The notes below the pieces were generated by a model that had not been told where the DNA came from, searched no databases, and saw only the letters and a program-made list of their open reading frames with translations. From the NCBI RefSeq assembly GCF_004682045.1, contig NZ_QUZT01000022.1, positions 21,176-85,175 of the forward strand: a stretch of 64,000 nucleotides of DNA. The letters are read 5' to 3'. The stretch's first letter is position 1, and every line of letters begins with the position of its first letter. This DNA is from Pseudomonas nabeulensis. Lineage in GTDB: Bacteria > Pseudomonadota > Gammaproteobacteria > Pseudomonadales > Pseudomonadaceae. Made by a program: the position numbers and the translations under genes. Of this stretch, positions 8,471-18,158 are shown piece by piece.

Positions 8471-9168
8471 TCATGCCTTGTATTGCAACCGTTTAAGCCG
8501 CTGAAGATAGCGCGCCAGCACCTCGCCGCAGAGCAACGATGCCTCAATACCGCAGCCCTCCAAAAAACTGCTTCGCTTTGCTGTTATCCCAGAGATAAGT
8601 GTTCTGATAAAACTCGATGACTCACATGCCATCGCGCATATCATCCCTGAACGCGCTCCGCGGCGGATATAGCCAGGTCGCGACATCACCGCCCCACAAC
8701 GCAACCCAATCAACGTGGGGAGCCACGGGCAGCACCCTCTTGCAATATTGACTCACACGTAGAAAGAACCCCTTGAAGTCAAGATTGCCTACGTGTGCCC
8801 GACACAGTTTGGACTTTTGTGTCAATGATTGAGAATGACGGGCGACATAAGCGATGACTTCGGTCATGTAATCAACAGTGGCCAACCCCTCCCCCAATCC
8901 TGGCAGCTTCTGTAACAGCATTGTGCTCAAGACATGCCTTTATGAATCGCCCCCATCCTTGATACTCCACACATTCCCCCGTTCGACTGTGACATTTTGC
9001 CACCCCAAAAGGAATGTCATCAGTGGATACCTCAAGGCTGCGGCGAGGTCGGCCAGTTTTTCGATCCTTCCAAAAGGAACTGACTGAGTTTTCTGGACTT
9101 CTCAGAAAGCCAAAGATCAAAAAAATTACGTTTATTACGAAAAATTCTAAAAGACTGTCATTTCTCAC
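8471..9168 (-). pseudogene. Possible frameshifted gene of unknown family
   Basis: Three minus-strand open segments in three different frames follow one another: 9168-8872, 8930-8622 and 8713-8471. Each reads like protein in the part where it does not overlap its neighbour. The first switch falls at a G-run (TTGGGGGAGGGG near 8888-8899), where a one-base change would join ...NAVTEAARI to ...GLATVDYMTEVIAYVARH. I do not recognise the family. The segment adjoins an AT-rich, apparently acquired region. It could also be chance open frames, or an assembly error in the homopolymer. The remaining bases to 9295 are AT-rich and probably hold the promoter of the next operon. Confidence 0.35.
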
Positions 9169-9295
9169 AGTTAGCTTTTCCCCAAGTTTCTAATATAAAA
9201 ACCCTAGTCTTTACGCTTGCATCAATCCCAGATTTTTTACCGCTACCACATGGATCATGACACTCAGAAAATCTTTAACTAGAAGCGAGACTCAC

Positions 9296-10324
9296 ATGTA
9301 CGCACTTATTAAGGATCAAGCTACCGAAGGGCTATGGCTTAGGCAAACAAAAATGCCTACTCTTTCTGCTGATAGCGTATTAATAAAAGTAAAAAACACT
9401 GGCATATGCGGTACAGATGTACACATATGGAACTGGGATGAATGGGCTCAAGAAAAAATCCCACTACCCCTCATAATTGGCCACGAGTTTTGTGGTGAAG
9501 TCATAAAGACGGGCAGTAACGCCAGGCAGTTTTCTATTGGAACGCGAGTGTCCGGCGAAGGTCATATCGTCAACATGAACAGCAGGGCTGGCCGTAGTGG
9601 TCGACCGCATCTTGACGCCTTTGCAAACTGTGTCGGTGTTACTCGCCATGGCGCCTTCGCGCAATACATTGAGCTTCCCGCTTCAAATGTCGTAGCACTT
9701 CCGGATCATATCGATGATGAACTAGCCGCTATCCTTGATCCCTTGGGAAATGCAGTGCATTGCGCGCTGTCATTTGATTTGTCTGGCGAAAACGTCCTTA
9801 TTACTGGCGCCGGCCCCATCGGCATAATGGCCGCGGCTATCGCACGACATGTTGGCGCAGACCATATAGTCATAACGGATATTTCGCAAACCCGACTGGA
9901 CATTGCCAAAAAGACAGTTAGCGACTGCGTAACCGTAAACACAACGACACAAGACTTAAAAAGTATTATGCAGACTTTACGAATCAGTGAAGGCTTCGAT
10001 ATTGGGTTGGAAATGAGCGGTTCGTCATCCGCCATCTCTCAGATGATTGACAGTCTCGTACAGGGAGGAAAGATCGCCTCATTGGGCTTGCCCTCCAAAA
10101 TGATCAATTTGAAATGGTCTAGCATTGTCACAAAAGGCCTCCTAATAAAAGGGGTATATGGTCGGGAGATTTTCGATACCTGGCGAAAAATGTTCAACCT
10201 GCTGGAAGCAGGGTTAAATGTAAAAAATGTGATAAGTCATCGCTTGGCGGCACATCAGTTCGAACAGGGCTTTACTTTGCTGAAAGAGGGAAAGGCCGCA
10301 AAAGTCATACTGAACTGGAATTAA
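9296..10324 (+). CDS. Threonine-3-dehydrogenase-like alcohol dehydrogenase lacking structural zinc
   Basis: The 342-residue MDR-family dehydrogenase aligns almost end to end with E. coli Tdh (341 residues), which oxidises L-threonine to 2-amino-3-ketobutyrate. Catalytic-zinc residues C38, H63 and E64 are kept, as are T40 and H43. The Rossmann motif reads ITGAGPIGIMAAAIARHVGA. The four structural-zinc cysteines of Tdh (93, 96, 99, 107) are N, S, G and D here, although the surrounding residues still align. It begins at 9296; an upstream in-frame ATG lacks family similarity. It is first of four tightly spaced AT-rich genes, so it more likely serves a secondary pathway than threonine catabolism. 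The substrate may be threonine or another amino alcohol. Confidence 0.85.
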   Translation: MYALIKDQATEGLWLRQTKMPTLSADSVLIKVKNTGICGTDVHIWNWDEWAQEKIPLPLIIGHEFCGEVIKTGSNARQFSIGTRVSGEGHIVNMNSRAGRSGRPHLDAFANCVGVTRHGAFAQYIELPASNVVALPDHIDDELAAILDPLGNAVHCALSFDLSGENVLITGAGPIGIMAAAIARHVGADHIVITDISQTRLDIAKKTVSDCVTVNTTTQDLKSIMQTLRISEGFDIGLEMSGSSSAISQMIDSLVQGGKIASLGLPSKMINLKWSSIVTKGLLIKGVYGREIFDTWRKMFNLLEAGLNVKNVISHRLAAHQFEQGFTLLKEGKAAKVILNWN

Positions 10325-10328
10325 AGAC

Positions 10329-11363
10329 ATGACCATCGAGATTATCACTTTCGAAAAATTTGAAGACATCCCTACTGACGAGTACGTTCAGTTAATTTCA
10401 AATGTTGACACCCCGGCATTCTATGACCCGCGCTTTTTGAAAGCCGCAGAACATTTTCCATTACTACCTCCGTTACGCATTATTTATTTTATGGCTTACC
10501 TCAATGGTCAGCCCAGCGCCTTTATGCCCTGTTACCTGCAAACCGCACAACAAATTGACCCTTTTGGGCTATTGGCCAACACTGCGAGTATCAGTTTTTC
10601 GGAACAAGGCACTGGACTATTCAGCCACGTCATGCACTGCTACGACACGAAAATCATTGCAACAAACGATAAAAAAGAACACACAGGAAAATTATTAAAT
10701 GCTCAACATAAAATTGCTTGCGAGTGGGAAGCCGAGTATTTCGGTTTCCTCAACACCTGCGACACCTCTCTAATTACAGCGGCACAGGCATCAGGAATGC
10801 AAACGCGCTTCATGCTCGATCGTTTCTATCTGGATATTGTCAAAAAAAACAATTTCGAATTACTGGTAGAAGAGCTACCCGCCGACGGGCGTCGAGAAAT
10901 GAAGCGCCAACTAAGGCGATTTTCTGAAAGTAACGCCAAGATTATAATTGAAGCGCCACCTTTGACCACCCTTCCAGAGTTGGTAACACTGTGTCAAAGA
11001 ACAACTGCCCGACATGGAACACCCCATTATTTTCCGGAGAAACCGTTATTTGACTTTGTCACCTGCTGCGGGGATATGGTAAGGACTTTTACAGTTCGAC
11101 AGGACGATCAGCTTATCGCTGGATTTATCTGTTTTCTTGAAGAAGCCACTTTACATATGTGGTGTGCTGGGATGACGTATGACGATGTCAAATTCAGCCC
11201 ATTCACCATACTCGTTGCAGAAGCCTACCAATATGCCTTCGCGCATAAAATAACCAGGGTAGAAATGGGGCGCCTCAATACAAAAATCAAAACGCGGCTC
11301 GGATTTTCTCCACTACCTCTTTTTTCAATTATTGGGAACCCCAAAGAAGAGTTTAAATTATGA
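10329..11363 (+). CDS. FemAB/GNAT-like acyltransferase
   Basis: The 344-residue protein starts 4 nt after the dehydrogenase gene and overlaps the next by ATGA. Its C-terminal half looks like an acyl-CoA or aminoacyl N-acyltransferase of the GNAT/FemAB-like superfamily: FTVRQDDQLIAGFICFLEE, then a helix, VEMGRLNTKIKTRLGFSP and a final strand. The N-terminal half (YFMAYLNGQPSAFMPCYL) resembles the first GNAT-like lobe of the two-lobed FemAB family. I infer that it transfers an acyl or aminoacyl group to an amine made in this cluster. No membrane segment or signal is visible. Codon use is AT-rich, like the rest of the cluster. Confidence 0.6.
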   Translation: MTIEIITFEKFEDIPTDEYVQLISNVDTPAFYDPRFLKAAEHFPLLPPLRIIYFMAYLNGQPSAFMPCYLQTAQQIDPFGLLANTASISFSEQGTGLFSHVMHCYDTKIIATNDKKEHTGKLLNAQHKIACEWEAEYFGFLNTCDTSLITAAQASGMQTRFMLDRFYLDIVKKNNFELLVEELPADGRREMKRQLRRFSESNAKIIIEAPPLTTLPELVTLCQRTTARHGTPHYFPEKPLFDFVTCCGDMVRTFTVRQDDQLIAGFICFLEEATLHMWCAGMTYDDVKFSPFTILVAEAYQYAFAHKITRVEMGRLNTKIKTRLGFSPLPLFSIIGNPKEEFKL

Positions 11364-12724
11364 GCATTCCCGCCGTCAGTGATTTAACCCACAACACAGG
11401 TCCCATTTATTGGCGAACAGACCCTGAATTTGAAAAGCATAGAGTGCAATCGGCCTGGAACGGTTATTTACCTGAACGCTATCCCATTGCGATCGTAGTT
11501 GCACACTCAGAGATCGATATCATTAACACACTGAGTTACGCATGCGCCAATGGGCTGCAAGTCTCCTGCAAGACAGGCGGGCATTCATACTCTGTTTGCT
11601 TCCTTAAAAAGGATCACCTATTGCTTGACATGTCATGCTTTAAAACTCTCGAAATCGACAATGAAGCCTCCCTTGCTTATGCAGATGCAGGTGTCACCTC
11701 GCGACAATTACACGACGCATTGTCCATTGTAGGCCTGGCCTTTCCAGTCGGACATGGGGGGGATGTTACGCTGGCTGGATTTTTAGTTGGTGGAGGTCAG
11801 GGCATCAACTGTGCTGAATGGGGAGGCATGAGCACCTTCAATATCGAAGCGGTCGAAGTCATCACAGCAACCGGCGAAAAAATTCTTTCGACGCCAGACC
11901 ACTCGCCTGAGTATTTATGGGCCGCCCGAGGAGGTGGGGCTGCGTTATTTTTTGTCGTTGTTCGTTTCCATTTGAGGTGCTATCCGGTAAAAAAATACAT
12001 AGCCGCCAGTACTTTTTTTTTCAAAGCAAGTGACCTGCCGACAGTCGTCGAAGCCATCAAGGACGGCGCTACTAAAATTTCCAGAGCGCTACAAATTATG
12101 GTCAGTCTAATTTCGACTTCTGAAGCAGCGAGTGCGCCTTGTTCATCTGATGATGAAAGTCACCTTGCCGTTCTGAGCACACTTGCTTTTGCCAGTGACG
12201 AGATGGGTGCACGAAAAATGTACTCCTCATTTACAACACACGTGAAGTTACCTATACCACTTCAACATACTTACCCTAAAAAAATAGAAGTCGAAGATAT
12301 CTTTACCCAAACTACCAACCTGCGCACCTGTGCACGCTGGAGGTCAGACAACATCCTCACCTACCACCCTTCGAAAGCTGCGAATATTCTGCTCAAGCAC
12401 TTCTCAATCGTCCCTTCAAAGCAAACACAAGCATTAATTATCTGGAGGCCTGCGCATGACTATCCCGACGCTGCCTATTCGGCCAAGGGTTCTTTTTTCA
12501 TCTCCACCTATACACAGTGGAGCAACAAACATGATGACATAGCGAATCGTGATTGGCTCTACGAACTCTACGAAGAGCTTTCGCCTTTTTCGAGCAGTCA
12601 TTATCTTAATGAATTTGATCGAGAGGGCCGCGCGCACCTTATTCACAGGTGCTATAGCAGTAAACACTGGAAGAAGCTTCTGAAACTCAAAAACCTTCAC
12701 GACCCACTCAATATTTTTGGTTGA
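11360..12724 (+). CDS. FAD-linked oxidase (berberine-bridge/PCMH type)
   Basis: The 454-residue flavoprotein has the PCMH FAD-binding domain. SCKTGGHSYS at about residue 70 carries the histidine that usually binds FAD covalently. VGHGGDVTLAGFLVGGGQG provides the nucleotide loops, and AVEVITATGEKI follows. The cysteine that forms the second covalent FAD link in bicovalent members (normally in a CPxxG segment) is replaced by FPVG, so only the histidyl link is expected. Such enzymes carry out O2-dependent oxidations, including ring closure and aromatisation, in natural-product pathways. The gene overlaps the acyltransferase stop by ATGA. The C-terminal NIFG fits the usual BBE ending. Confidence 0.82.
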   Translation: MSIPAVSDLTHNTGPIYWRTDPEFEKHRVQSAWNGYLPERYPIAIVVAHSEIDIINTLSYACANGLQVSCKTGGHSYSVCFLKKDHLLLDMSCFKTLEIDNEASLAYADAGVTSRQLHDALSIVGLAFPVGHGGDVTLAGFLVGGGQGINCAEWGGMSTFNIEAVEVITATGEKILSTPDHSPEYLWAARGGGAALFFVVVRFHLRCYPVKKYIAASTFFFKASDLPTVVEAIKDGATKISRALQIMVSLISTSEAASAPCSSDDESHLAVLSTLAFASDEMGARKMYSSFTTHVKLPIPLQHTYPKKIEVEDIFTQTTNLRTCARWRSDNILTYHPSKAANILLKHFSIVPSKQTQALIIWRPAHDYPDAAYSAKGSFFISTYTQWSNKHDDIANRDWLYELYEELSPFSSSHYLNEFDREGRAHLIHRCYSSKHWKKLLKLKNLHDPLNIFG

Positions 12725-12748
12725 GTTACACCTCCCCTGGAGCCGACG

Positions 12749-13531
12749 ATGAATCATCAATTCGATAATCTTGCCAAACTCTATGCAAGCATGCTTGATT
12801 GGCCTCTTCGTAAACACGTAGAGGTTCCGTCAGTCATGAGATTAATAGAGAAGAATTTATGTGATAGAGATGTTTTAGACTATGGCTGCGGCCCTGGCAT
12901 TTATACCGAGCGGCTTGCTAAACGAGGTGCACGTAAAGTCCTAGGCTACGATACCTCCGAAGACATGCTTACTTATGCGAGGACGCATGCCGCAAAAAAA
13001 AATCTCAGAATTACCTTCACGTCTACTCTTGGGGACAACCTCAATAAACAATTTGATTTGGTACTGGCCGTCTACGTCATGCCCTATGCAACAACGCTTC
13101 ATGAACTGACGACCATGTGTGCTCAAATGTACAATCTGCTGCGGCCCGGTGGCCGGTTGGTATCCCTGCCTATCCATCCACACTTTCATTCTGACAGAAA
13201 TTACTACCAAAACTATGGCTTTCGACTTTCAGCCCTCAACAAGAGCATCCCAGACCGTGAGGAGGGTGAGGAATTACTGTTAGAATTATTCCCGCCGGCC
13301 TTCGGCAATATGATAAATGAGCATTGGGAGAAATCGGTAATCAAAGAAGAGATCATTGCTCACTACTGGTCAATGACTGCCATGACCGATGCACTTACCC
13401 AAGCAGGATTTAGAAGTATCAAGTTGTACAATCATATACTCGATGAACAATCTGACGCGTCCTTAGATCGGACTTTTTTCCAAAAATATCTTGATTGCCC
13501 TCATGCAGCGATCCTCGAATGTCTAAAATAA
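12749..13531 (+). CDS. SAM-dependent class I methyltransferase
   Basis: The 260-residue protein has motif I VLDYGCGPGIYTERLAKRG (about residues 42-60), the acidic loop LGYDTSEDML and motif IV FDLVLAVYVMPYA, followed by LLRPGGRLVSLP. This is a small-molecule methyltransferase fold without DNA- or RNA-binding features. A CTGGAG ribosome site precedes the ATG. It lies 24 nt after the oxidase and shares the AT-rich codon use, so it probably methylates the product of the preceding enzymes. The substrate is unknown. Confidence 0.85.
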   Translation: MNHQFDNLAKLYASMLDWPLRKHVEVPSVMRLIEKNLCDRDVLDYGCGPGIYTERLAKRGARKVLGYDTSEDMLTYARTHAAKKNLRITFTSTLGDNLNKQFDLVLAVYVMPYATTLHELTTMCAQMYNLLRPGGRLVSLPIHPHFHSDRNYYQNYGFRLSALNKSIPDREEGEELLLELFPPAFGNMINEHWEKSVIKEEIIAHYWSMTAMTDALTQAGFRSIKLYNHILDEQSDASLDRTFFQKYLDCPHAAILECLK

Positions 13532-13615
13532 GCTATTTATGCAAGTGGCCGTTTGTAATAAAACAGATGATTTCAGCACTAACCTGAAGTTTCCCCGACA
13601 GTGGCTGCGATACCA

Positions 13616-13639
13616 CCGCAGGCACTGTCGCACCTGCGG
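13616..13639. terminator. Hairpin downstream of the AT-rich cluster
   Basis: CCGCAGG and CCTGCGG form a 7-bp stem around a 10-nt loop, between the convergent methyltransferase and IclR genes. No T-run follows, so it could be a weak bidirectional terminator or part of a decayed repeat. It also marks roughly where base composition returns to GC-rich. Confidence 0.35.
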
Positions 13640-13672
13640 AGTCATTGGGTATGGAGGCCGTGAGGTGTCAGT

Positions 13673-14491
13673 TCACTCCAAATTGCGCGCCGAATTACTC
13701 AGCGCCCTTGAACACTGCAACAACGCCGGCGCCAGCTGCTTCTCGGCATCCGCCCTGCTCCACCGGCTGGTCGGCGCCACCACATGCACCGCCGCCACCG
13801 GCCGGCCATTCGCACCCAACACCGGCGCGCCAATGGTCATATCACCCAGGAACAACTCCTGGCCATTCACCGCGTAGCCCTGCTCGCGCACCTGTTGCAG
13901 CGACTCCAGAATCTGCTCAACGTCAGTCAGCGTCTGGCTGGTGTGGGCAATACGCTGGCTGTTCTCGATCAACACCACCGCCTCATCCACCGGCAGCGCG
14001 CTCAAATACGCGCGCCCCGACGCCGTGCAATACATCGGGACCCGCGAGCCGATCGGCATATGCACCGGCACAAAGCCCGAGCTGACGAATCGCGCGATAT
14101 AGGTCATGTCATAGCCCGCAGGTTCAGTCAGACACGAGGTCTCCCCCGTCAACCGGGTCAACTCCGACAAAAACGGATTGGCCACCTCGATCAACGAGTG
14201 TGCATCCAAATAACTGAAGCCCAACTCCAACACCCGAGGTGTGAGTTGGTAATGACGTGTGCGGGAGTGTTTCCGAAGGTAACCCAGGCTTTCGAGGGTA
14301 AACACCATGCGTTGGGCCGAGCTTTTGGTCATGCCGGCAGCCTCGGCCACCTCTGCAAGGCTCATGCTACGGCGCTGTGCGCTGAATGCCTTGAGTACCG
14401 ACAGGCCTTTTTCCAGGGATTGGTTGTGCAAACTGTTGCGTTCTTCGGACATGGCGAACTCGCGGGTTTGATCGATCAGGCGTGGCGACAT
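13673..14491 (-). CDS. IclR-family transcriptional regulator
   Basis: The 272-residue protein has an N-terminal winged HTH (GLSVLKAFSAQRRSMSLAEVAEAAGMTKSSAQRMVFTLESLGYL) and the IclR effector domain (SGRAYLSALP, GYAVNGQEL, IGAPVLGANGRPVAAVHV). Two starts are possible, at 14491 and 14452. It is divergent from the ABC importer/FAD oxidase operon and probably controls it in response to a substrate of that system. An inverted repeat in the shared intergenic region may be its operator. Confidence 0.9.
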   Translation of the reverse strand: MSPRLIDQTREFAMSEERNSLHNQSLEKGLSVLKAFSAQRRSMSLAEVAEAAGMTKSSAQRMVFTLESLGYLRKHSRTRHYQLTPRVLELGFSYLDAHSLIEVANPFLSELTRLTGETSCLTEPAGYDMTYIARFVSSGFVPVHMPIGSRVPMYCTASGRAYLSALPVDEAVVLIENSQRIAHTSQTLTDVEQILESLQQVREQGYAVNGQELFLGDMTIGAPVLGANGRPVAAVHVVAPTSRWSRADAEKQLAPALLQCSRALSNSARNLE

Positions 14492-14526
14492 TTCTACCGC
14501 AAATCACAAAAATAGACCACAAAATA

Positions 14527-14579
14527 TCGCATATCGATACGAATGGTTCATTTTGTCGATTTTAAGAAGCGATATACGA
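14527..14579. promoter_or_regulatory. Inverted repeat, candidate IclR operator
   Basis: TCGCATATCG (14527-14536) and CGATATACGA (14570-14579) are inverted repeats matching at 9 of 10 positions, with centres about 43 bp (four helical turns) apart. They lie between the divergent IclR gene and the importer operon. Binding to both arms could control both directions. The link to IclR is positional only. Confidence 0.45.
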
Positions 14580-14668
14580 TTTTTATTAATCAAAATGGCA
14601 TAGAGCTTGCGTTTTCATCCCCAGCCGCTTGCGGTACTGACGATCCGTTTTCCTTCTGGAGTAACCCG

Positions 14669-15451
14669 ATGAACAGTCTTTCGCCCTTGTTTCGCCGCCT
14701 TGCCTTTGCCGTTTGCGCCACGCTCTGCGCCAGCGCCGTGCACGCAGAAAGTGCGTCCTCTTACAAAGTCGGTGCAACGGCCAGCGGTTCGCCGTTTACC
14801 TTCCTCGACATCAAGAGCAACAGCATCCAGGGCGTGATGGTCGATGTGGCCGAGGCCGTGGGCAAGGCTGGCGGCTTTACCAGCCAGATCGAACAGACCA
14901 ACTTTGCCGCACTGATCCCCTCCCTCACCTCCGGCAAGCTGGACTTTATTTCCGCCGGCATGCTCAAGACCGAGGAACGCACCAAAGTCGTCGATTTCAG
15001 CGCACCGGTGTACGCCTACGGTGAAGGCCTGATCATCAATGCCGACGATAACGCCGCCTACCCGGACTTGCTGCCGCTCAAGGATCAAATCGTCGGCGTG
15101 CAGGCCGGCACCATTTTCTACGACCAGTTGAACAAGCTCGGCATCTTCAAGGAGATCCGCACCTACGATTCCATCGGCGAGATGGTCCGCGACCTGTCCC
15201 TGGGTCGTATCAAGGCGGCCGTAGGTGACCAACCGGTGGTCGCCTACCAGATCCGCCAGAAGCTGTTCAAAGGCGTGAAACTGGCCGCCGACTACCACCC
15301 GACCCACGTCGGCGAAGTGTGCCTGGTGACGCGCAAGGGCGACACGCAAACCCTCGAGCGCCTGAACACGGCCATCGCCAGCATCAAGGCCGACGGCACC
15401 CTGGACAACATCCTCAAGAAGTGGGGGCTTGATGCCCAGGTGCGCCCATGA
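14669..15451 (+). CDS. Polar amino acid-type ABC substrate-binding protein
   Basis: The 260-residue binding protein has a Sec signal peptide (MNSLSPLFRRLAFAVCATL, cleavage after VHA) and the type 3 solute-binding fold: GSPFTFLDIKSNSIQGVMVDVAEAV, then TSGKLDFISAGMLKTEERTKVVDFS, the amino-acid-binding signature region. The start at 14669 has a TGGAG site and sits directly before the signal; the open frame upstream has no coding character. It overlaps the permease gene by ATGA. It probably binds an amino acid or amine that the FAD oxidase at the operon end then degrades. Confidence 0.9.
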   Translation: MNSLSPLFRRLAFAVCATLCASAVHAESASSYKVGATASGSPFTFLDIKSNSIQGVMVDVAEAVGKAGGFTSQIEQTNFAALIPSLTSGKLDFISAGMLKTEERTKVVDFSAPVYAYGEGLIINADDNAAYPDLLPLKDQIVGVQAGTIFYDQLNKLGIFKEIRTYDSIGEMVRDLSLGRIKAAVGDQPVVAYQIRQKLFKGVKLAADYHPTHVGEVCLVTRKGDTQTLERLNTAIASIKADGTLDNILKKWGLDAQVRP

Positions 15452-16116
15452 ACCTGAGCGAATTCCTGCAAAACGCCCAGGACTTCTTGCCGATCCTGCT
15501 GCAAGGCGCCTGGGTCACGATCCAGATCACCGTGCTGTCGTTCCTGCTCAGCAGTGCCATCGGCCTGGTGCTGGCGTTGCTCAAACTGTCGCCGATCCGT
15601 GCGCTGTCATGGATCGCCAGCACCATCATCAACGTGATCCGTGGCCTGCCGATCATCGTGCAGCTGTTCTACATCTACTTCGTGCTGCCGGACATGGGCG
15701 TGCACCTCACCGCGTTCTATGCCGGTGTGATCGGCATGGGCATCGCCTACTCGGCGTACCAGGCAGAGAACTTCCGCACCGGCATCATCGCGGTGGAACA
15801 GGGCCAGCGTGAGGCCGCCGAGGCACTGGGCATGCGCTCGGTGCTGATGATGCGCCGGGTGATCCTGCCGCAAGCGTTTCGCATCGCCTTGCCACCCTAC
15901 GGCAACACGCTGGTGATGATGCTCAAGGACTCGTCGTTGGTGTCCACTATCACCGTGGCGGAGATGACCCGCCAGGGCCAACTGATCGCCTCGTCGACCT
16001 TCCAGAACATGACCGTCTACACCCTGGTCGCCCTGCTCTACCTGCTGATGAGCCTGCCGTTGGTGTATGGCCTGCGCCGCATGGAACAACACCTGGGCCG
16101 GAGGAAAAAAGCATGA
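15448..16116 (+). CDS. Polar amino acid-type ABC permease
   Basis: The 222-residue HisM/GlnP-type permease has about five membrane segments and the EAA loop [22 protein letters not shown]. The N-terminal part shows the segment [20 protein letters not shown], typical of the family. A single permease encoded with a single ATPase implies a homodimeric channel. It overlaps both neighbours by 4 nt, so translation is coupled through the operon. Confidence 0.92.
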   Translation: MNLSEFLQNAQDFLPILLQGAWVTIQITVLSFLLSSAIGLVLALLKLSPIRALSWIASTIINVIRGLPIIVQLFYIYFVLPDMGVHLTAFYAGVIGMGIAYSAYQAENFRTGIIAVEQGQREAAEALGMRSVLMMRRVILPQAFRIALPPYGNTLVMMLKDSSLVSTITVAEMTRQGQLIASSTFQNMTVYTLVALLYLLMSLPLVYGLRRMEQHLGRRKKA

Positions 16117-16865
16117 TCGAGATCCGCCAACTGCAAAAACACTACGGCAGCCACCGCGTGCTGCACGGCGTCGACCTGGACGTGGCCAAGGGCGAAGTGG
16201 TGTGCCTGATCGGCCCCTCGGGCTCGGGCAAGTCCACCCTGCTGCGCTGCATCAATGCACTGGAAGCCTACGATGGTGGCGTCATCAACGTGTTCGGCGA
16301 AACCGTACAGCGCGCCAGCAAGAGCGTGCACGCCCTGCGTAGCCGCATGGGCATGGTGTTCCAACGCTTCAACTTGTTCCCGCACCGCACGGTGCTGGAA
16401 AACGTGATGGAAGGCCCGGTGTACGTCAAAGGCGAACCGCCGAAGCAGGCCCGCGAAGAAGCCTTGGTGCTGCTGGAAAAAGTCGGCCTGAGCGCCAAGG
16501 CCGATGCCTACCCGGAACAACTGTCCGGCGGTCAGCAACAGCGCGTGGCCATCGCTCGCGCCCTGGCGATGAAACCCGACGCCATGCTGTTCGACGAACC
16601 CACCTCGGCATTGGACCCTGAACTGGTGGGCGATGTGCTGGCGGTGATGCGCACCCTCGCCGATGAAGGCATGACCATGATCGTGGTCACCCACGAAATG
16701 GGCTTTGCCCGCGAAGTGGCCGACCGCGTGTGCTTTTTGCATGGCGGCTACATCGTCGAAAGCGGCCCGGCCGAAGACGTGCTGGGCAACCCGCAGCAAC
16801 CGCGCACCCAGGATTTCCTGCGCCGCGTGCTGCACCCTACTGGCGATACGCGGAGCCTGTCATGA
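16113..16865 (+). CDS. Polar amino acid-type ABC ATP-binding protein
   Basis: The 250-residue GlnQ/HisP-type ATPase has Walker [11 protein letters not shown]-loop [13 protein letters not shown], signature LSGGQQQR, Walker [14 protein letters not shown] and H-loop VVTHEM. Length and lack of a C-terminal domain fit this subfamily. It energises the permease encoded just before it. Its stop overlaps the start of the oxidase gene (ATGA). Confidence 0.93.
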   Translation: MIEIRQLQKHYGSHRVLHGVDLDVAKGEVVCLIGPSGSGKSTLLRCINALEAYDGGVINVFGETVQRASKSVHALRSRMGMVFQRFNLFPHRTVLENVMEGPVYVKGEPPKQAREEALVLLEKVGLSAKADAYPEQLSGGQQQRVAIARALAMKPDAMLFDEPTSALDPELVGDVLAVMRTLADEGMTMIVVTHEMGFAREVADRVCFLHGGYIVESGPAEDVLGNPQQPRTQDFLRRVLHPTGDTRSLS

Positions 16866-18130
16866 AGTCTTTGTGGTCAGCGACTGCGCCGGCGGCGGTG
16901 CCAACCCCGGCATTGAGTGAGTCGCTGAAGGTGGATGTGGCGATTGTCGGCGCCGGGTACACCGGTTTGTCGACGGCGCTGCACCTGGCCGAGCGCGGCG
17001 TCAGCGTGTGCGTACTGGAAGCGAATGAGCCGGGTTGGGGCGCGTCCGGGCGCAATGGTGGGCAGGTCAATCCAACGCTCAAATATGACCCGGAACAACT
17101 GGTGCAGAGGTATGGCGCGGAACGTGCCGAACCCTTGATCTCGACGGTATCGAATTCAGCAGATTTGGTGTTCAAGCTGATCGAACGTCACGGCATCGAT
17201 TGCGCGCCGGTGCGCAAGGGTTGGATGCAGGTGTCGTACACCGAAAAAGGCGTGGCCGGGCTGCACGCCCGCGCCGAACAATGGGCGCGACGCGGTGTGC
17301 CGGTGCAGCGGCTGGACGCTTATGCCGTGGCCTCGCGCATGGGCAGCTCGGCCTTTGCCGGCGGCTGGCTGGATGGCCGCGCCGGGGCGATCCAGCCATT
17401 GGCGTATGCCCGTGGGCTGGTGGCGGCGGCGTTGGCGGCAGGCGTACGGATCCACGGGCAAAGCGCAGTGAACGGGTTGCAGCGCCAGGCGTCGGGCTGG
17501 CAATTGACCACTGCAACTGGCGCGCAGGTGAACGCCGATCAAGTGGTGCTGGCCACCAATGGCTACAGCGGCAACCTATGGCCGGGCATGGCCCAAAGCA
17601 TCCTGGCGGCCAACAGTTTTATTGTCGCCACCAAACCGTTGACCGGGCGCGCCGCCGAGAGCATCTTGCCGGGCCAGGAAACGGTGTCCACCGCACAACG
17701 CCTGCTGCTGTACTTTCGCAAAGACAGCCATGGCCGTTTGTTGATGGGCGGACGCGGGCTGTTCAACGACCCCACTGCGCCCACAGACTTCGCCCACCTC
17801 GAGCGATCCCTGGCGCTGCTGTTTCCCCAGCTCGGCCCGTTGGAGTTCGAGTACCGCTGGGCCGGGCGTATCGCGATCACCCGCGACTTCATGCCCCATG
17901 TTCACGAACCGGCGCCGGGGCTGACGTTGGCATTGGGCTGCAATGGTCGCGGCATCGCGTTATGTACCAGCCTGGGCCAGCAACTGGCCGCGCGCCTATG
18001 CGACAGCAAGGCCGACTTCGCCTACCCGGTCACACCGTTGCAGCGCTTGCCGATGCATGGCTTGCAGCGCTTCTACATCGGCGCAGGGGTGGCATGGTAT
18101 AGCCTGCTGGATCGACTCAACGTGAGTTGA
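16862..18130 (+). CDS. FAD-dependent amine/D-amino acid oxidoreductase (DAO family)
   Basis: The 422-residue flavoenzyme has the dinucleotide-binding motif [21 protein letters not shown] at about residues 22-42, then [14 protein letters not shown], the FAD contact of the DadA/PuuB group. The C-terminus ends with [19 protein letters not shown], the second FAD contact. It likely oxidises the amine or amino acid imported by the preceding ABC genes, releasing an imine/aldehyde. The ATG at 16862 overlaps the ATPase stop; a longer open frame upstream is the ATPase gene in another frame. Relatives include gamma-glutamylputrescine oxidase and sarcosine/glycine oxidases; the substrate cannot be fixed. 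Confidence 0.87.
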   Translation: MKSLWSATAPAAVPTPALSESLKVDVAIVGAGYTGLSTALHLAERGVSVCVLEANEPGWGASGRNGGQVNPTLKYDPEQLVQRYGAERAEPLISTVSNSADLVFKLIERHGIDCAPVRKGWMQVSYTEKGVAGLHARAEQWARRGVPVQRLDAYAVASRMGSSAFAGGWLDGRAGAIQPLAYARGLVAAALAAGVRIHGQSAVNGLQRQASGWQLTTATGAQVNADQVVLATNGYSGNLWPGMAQSILAANSFIVATKPLTGRAAESILPGQETVSTAQRLLLYFRKDSHGRLLMGGRGLFNDPTAPTDFAHLERSLALLFPQLGPLEFEYRWAGRIAITRDFMPHVHEPAPGLTLALGCNGRGIALCTSLGQQLAARLCDSKADFAYPVTPLQRLPMHGLQRFYIGAGVAWYSLLDRLNVS

Positions 18131-18158
18131 CCTCACCCCAACAAACACCACAAAACAA

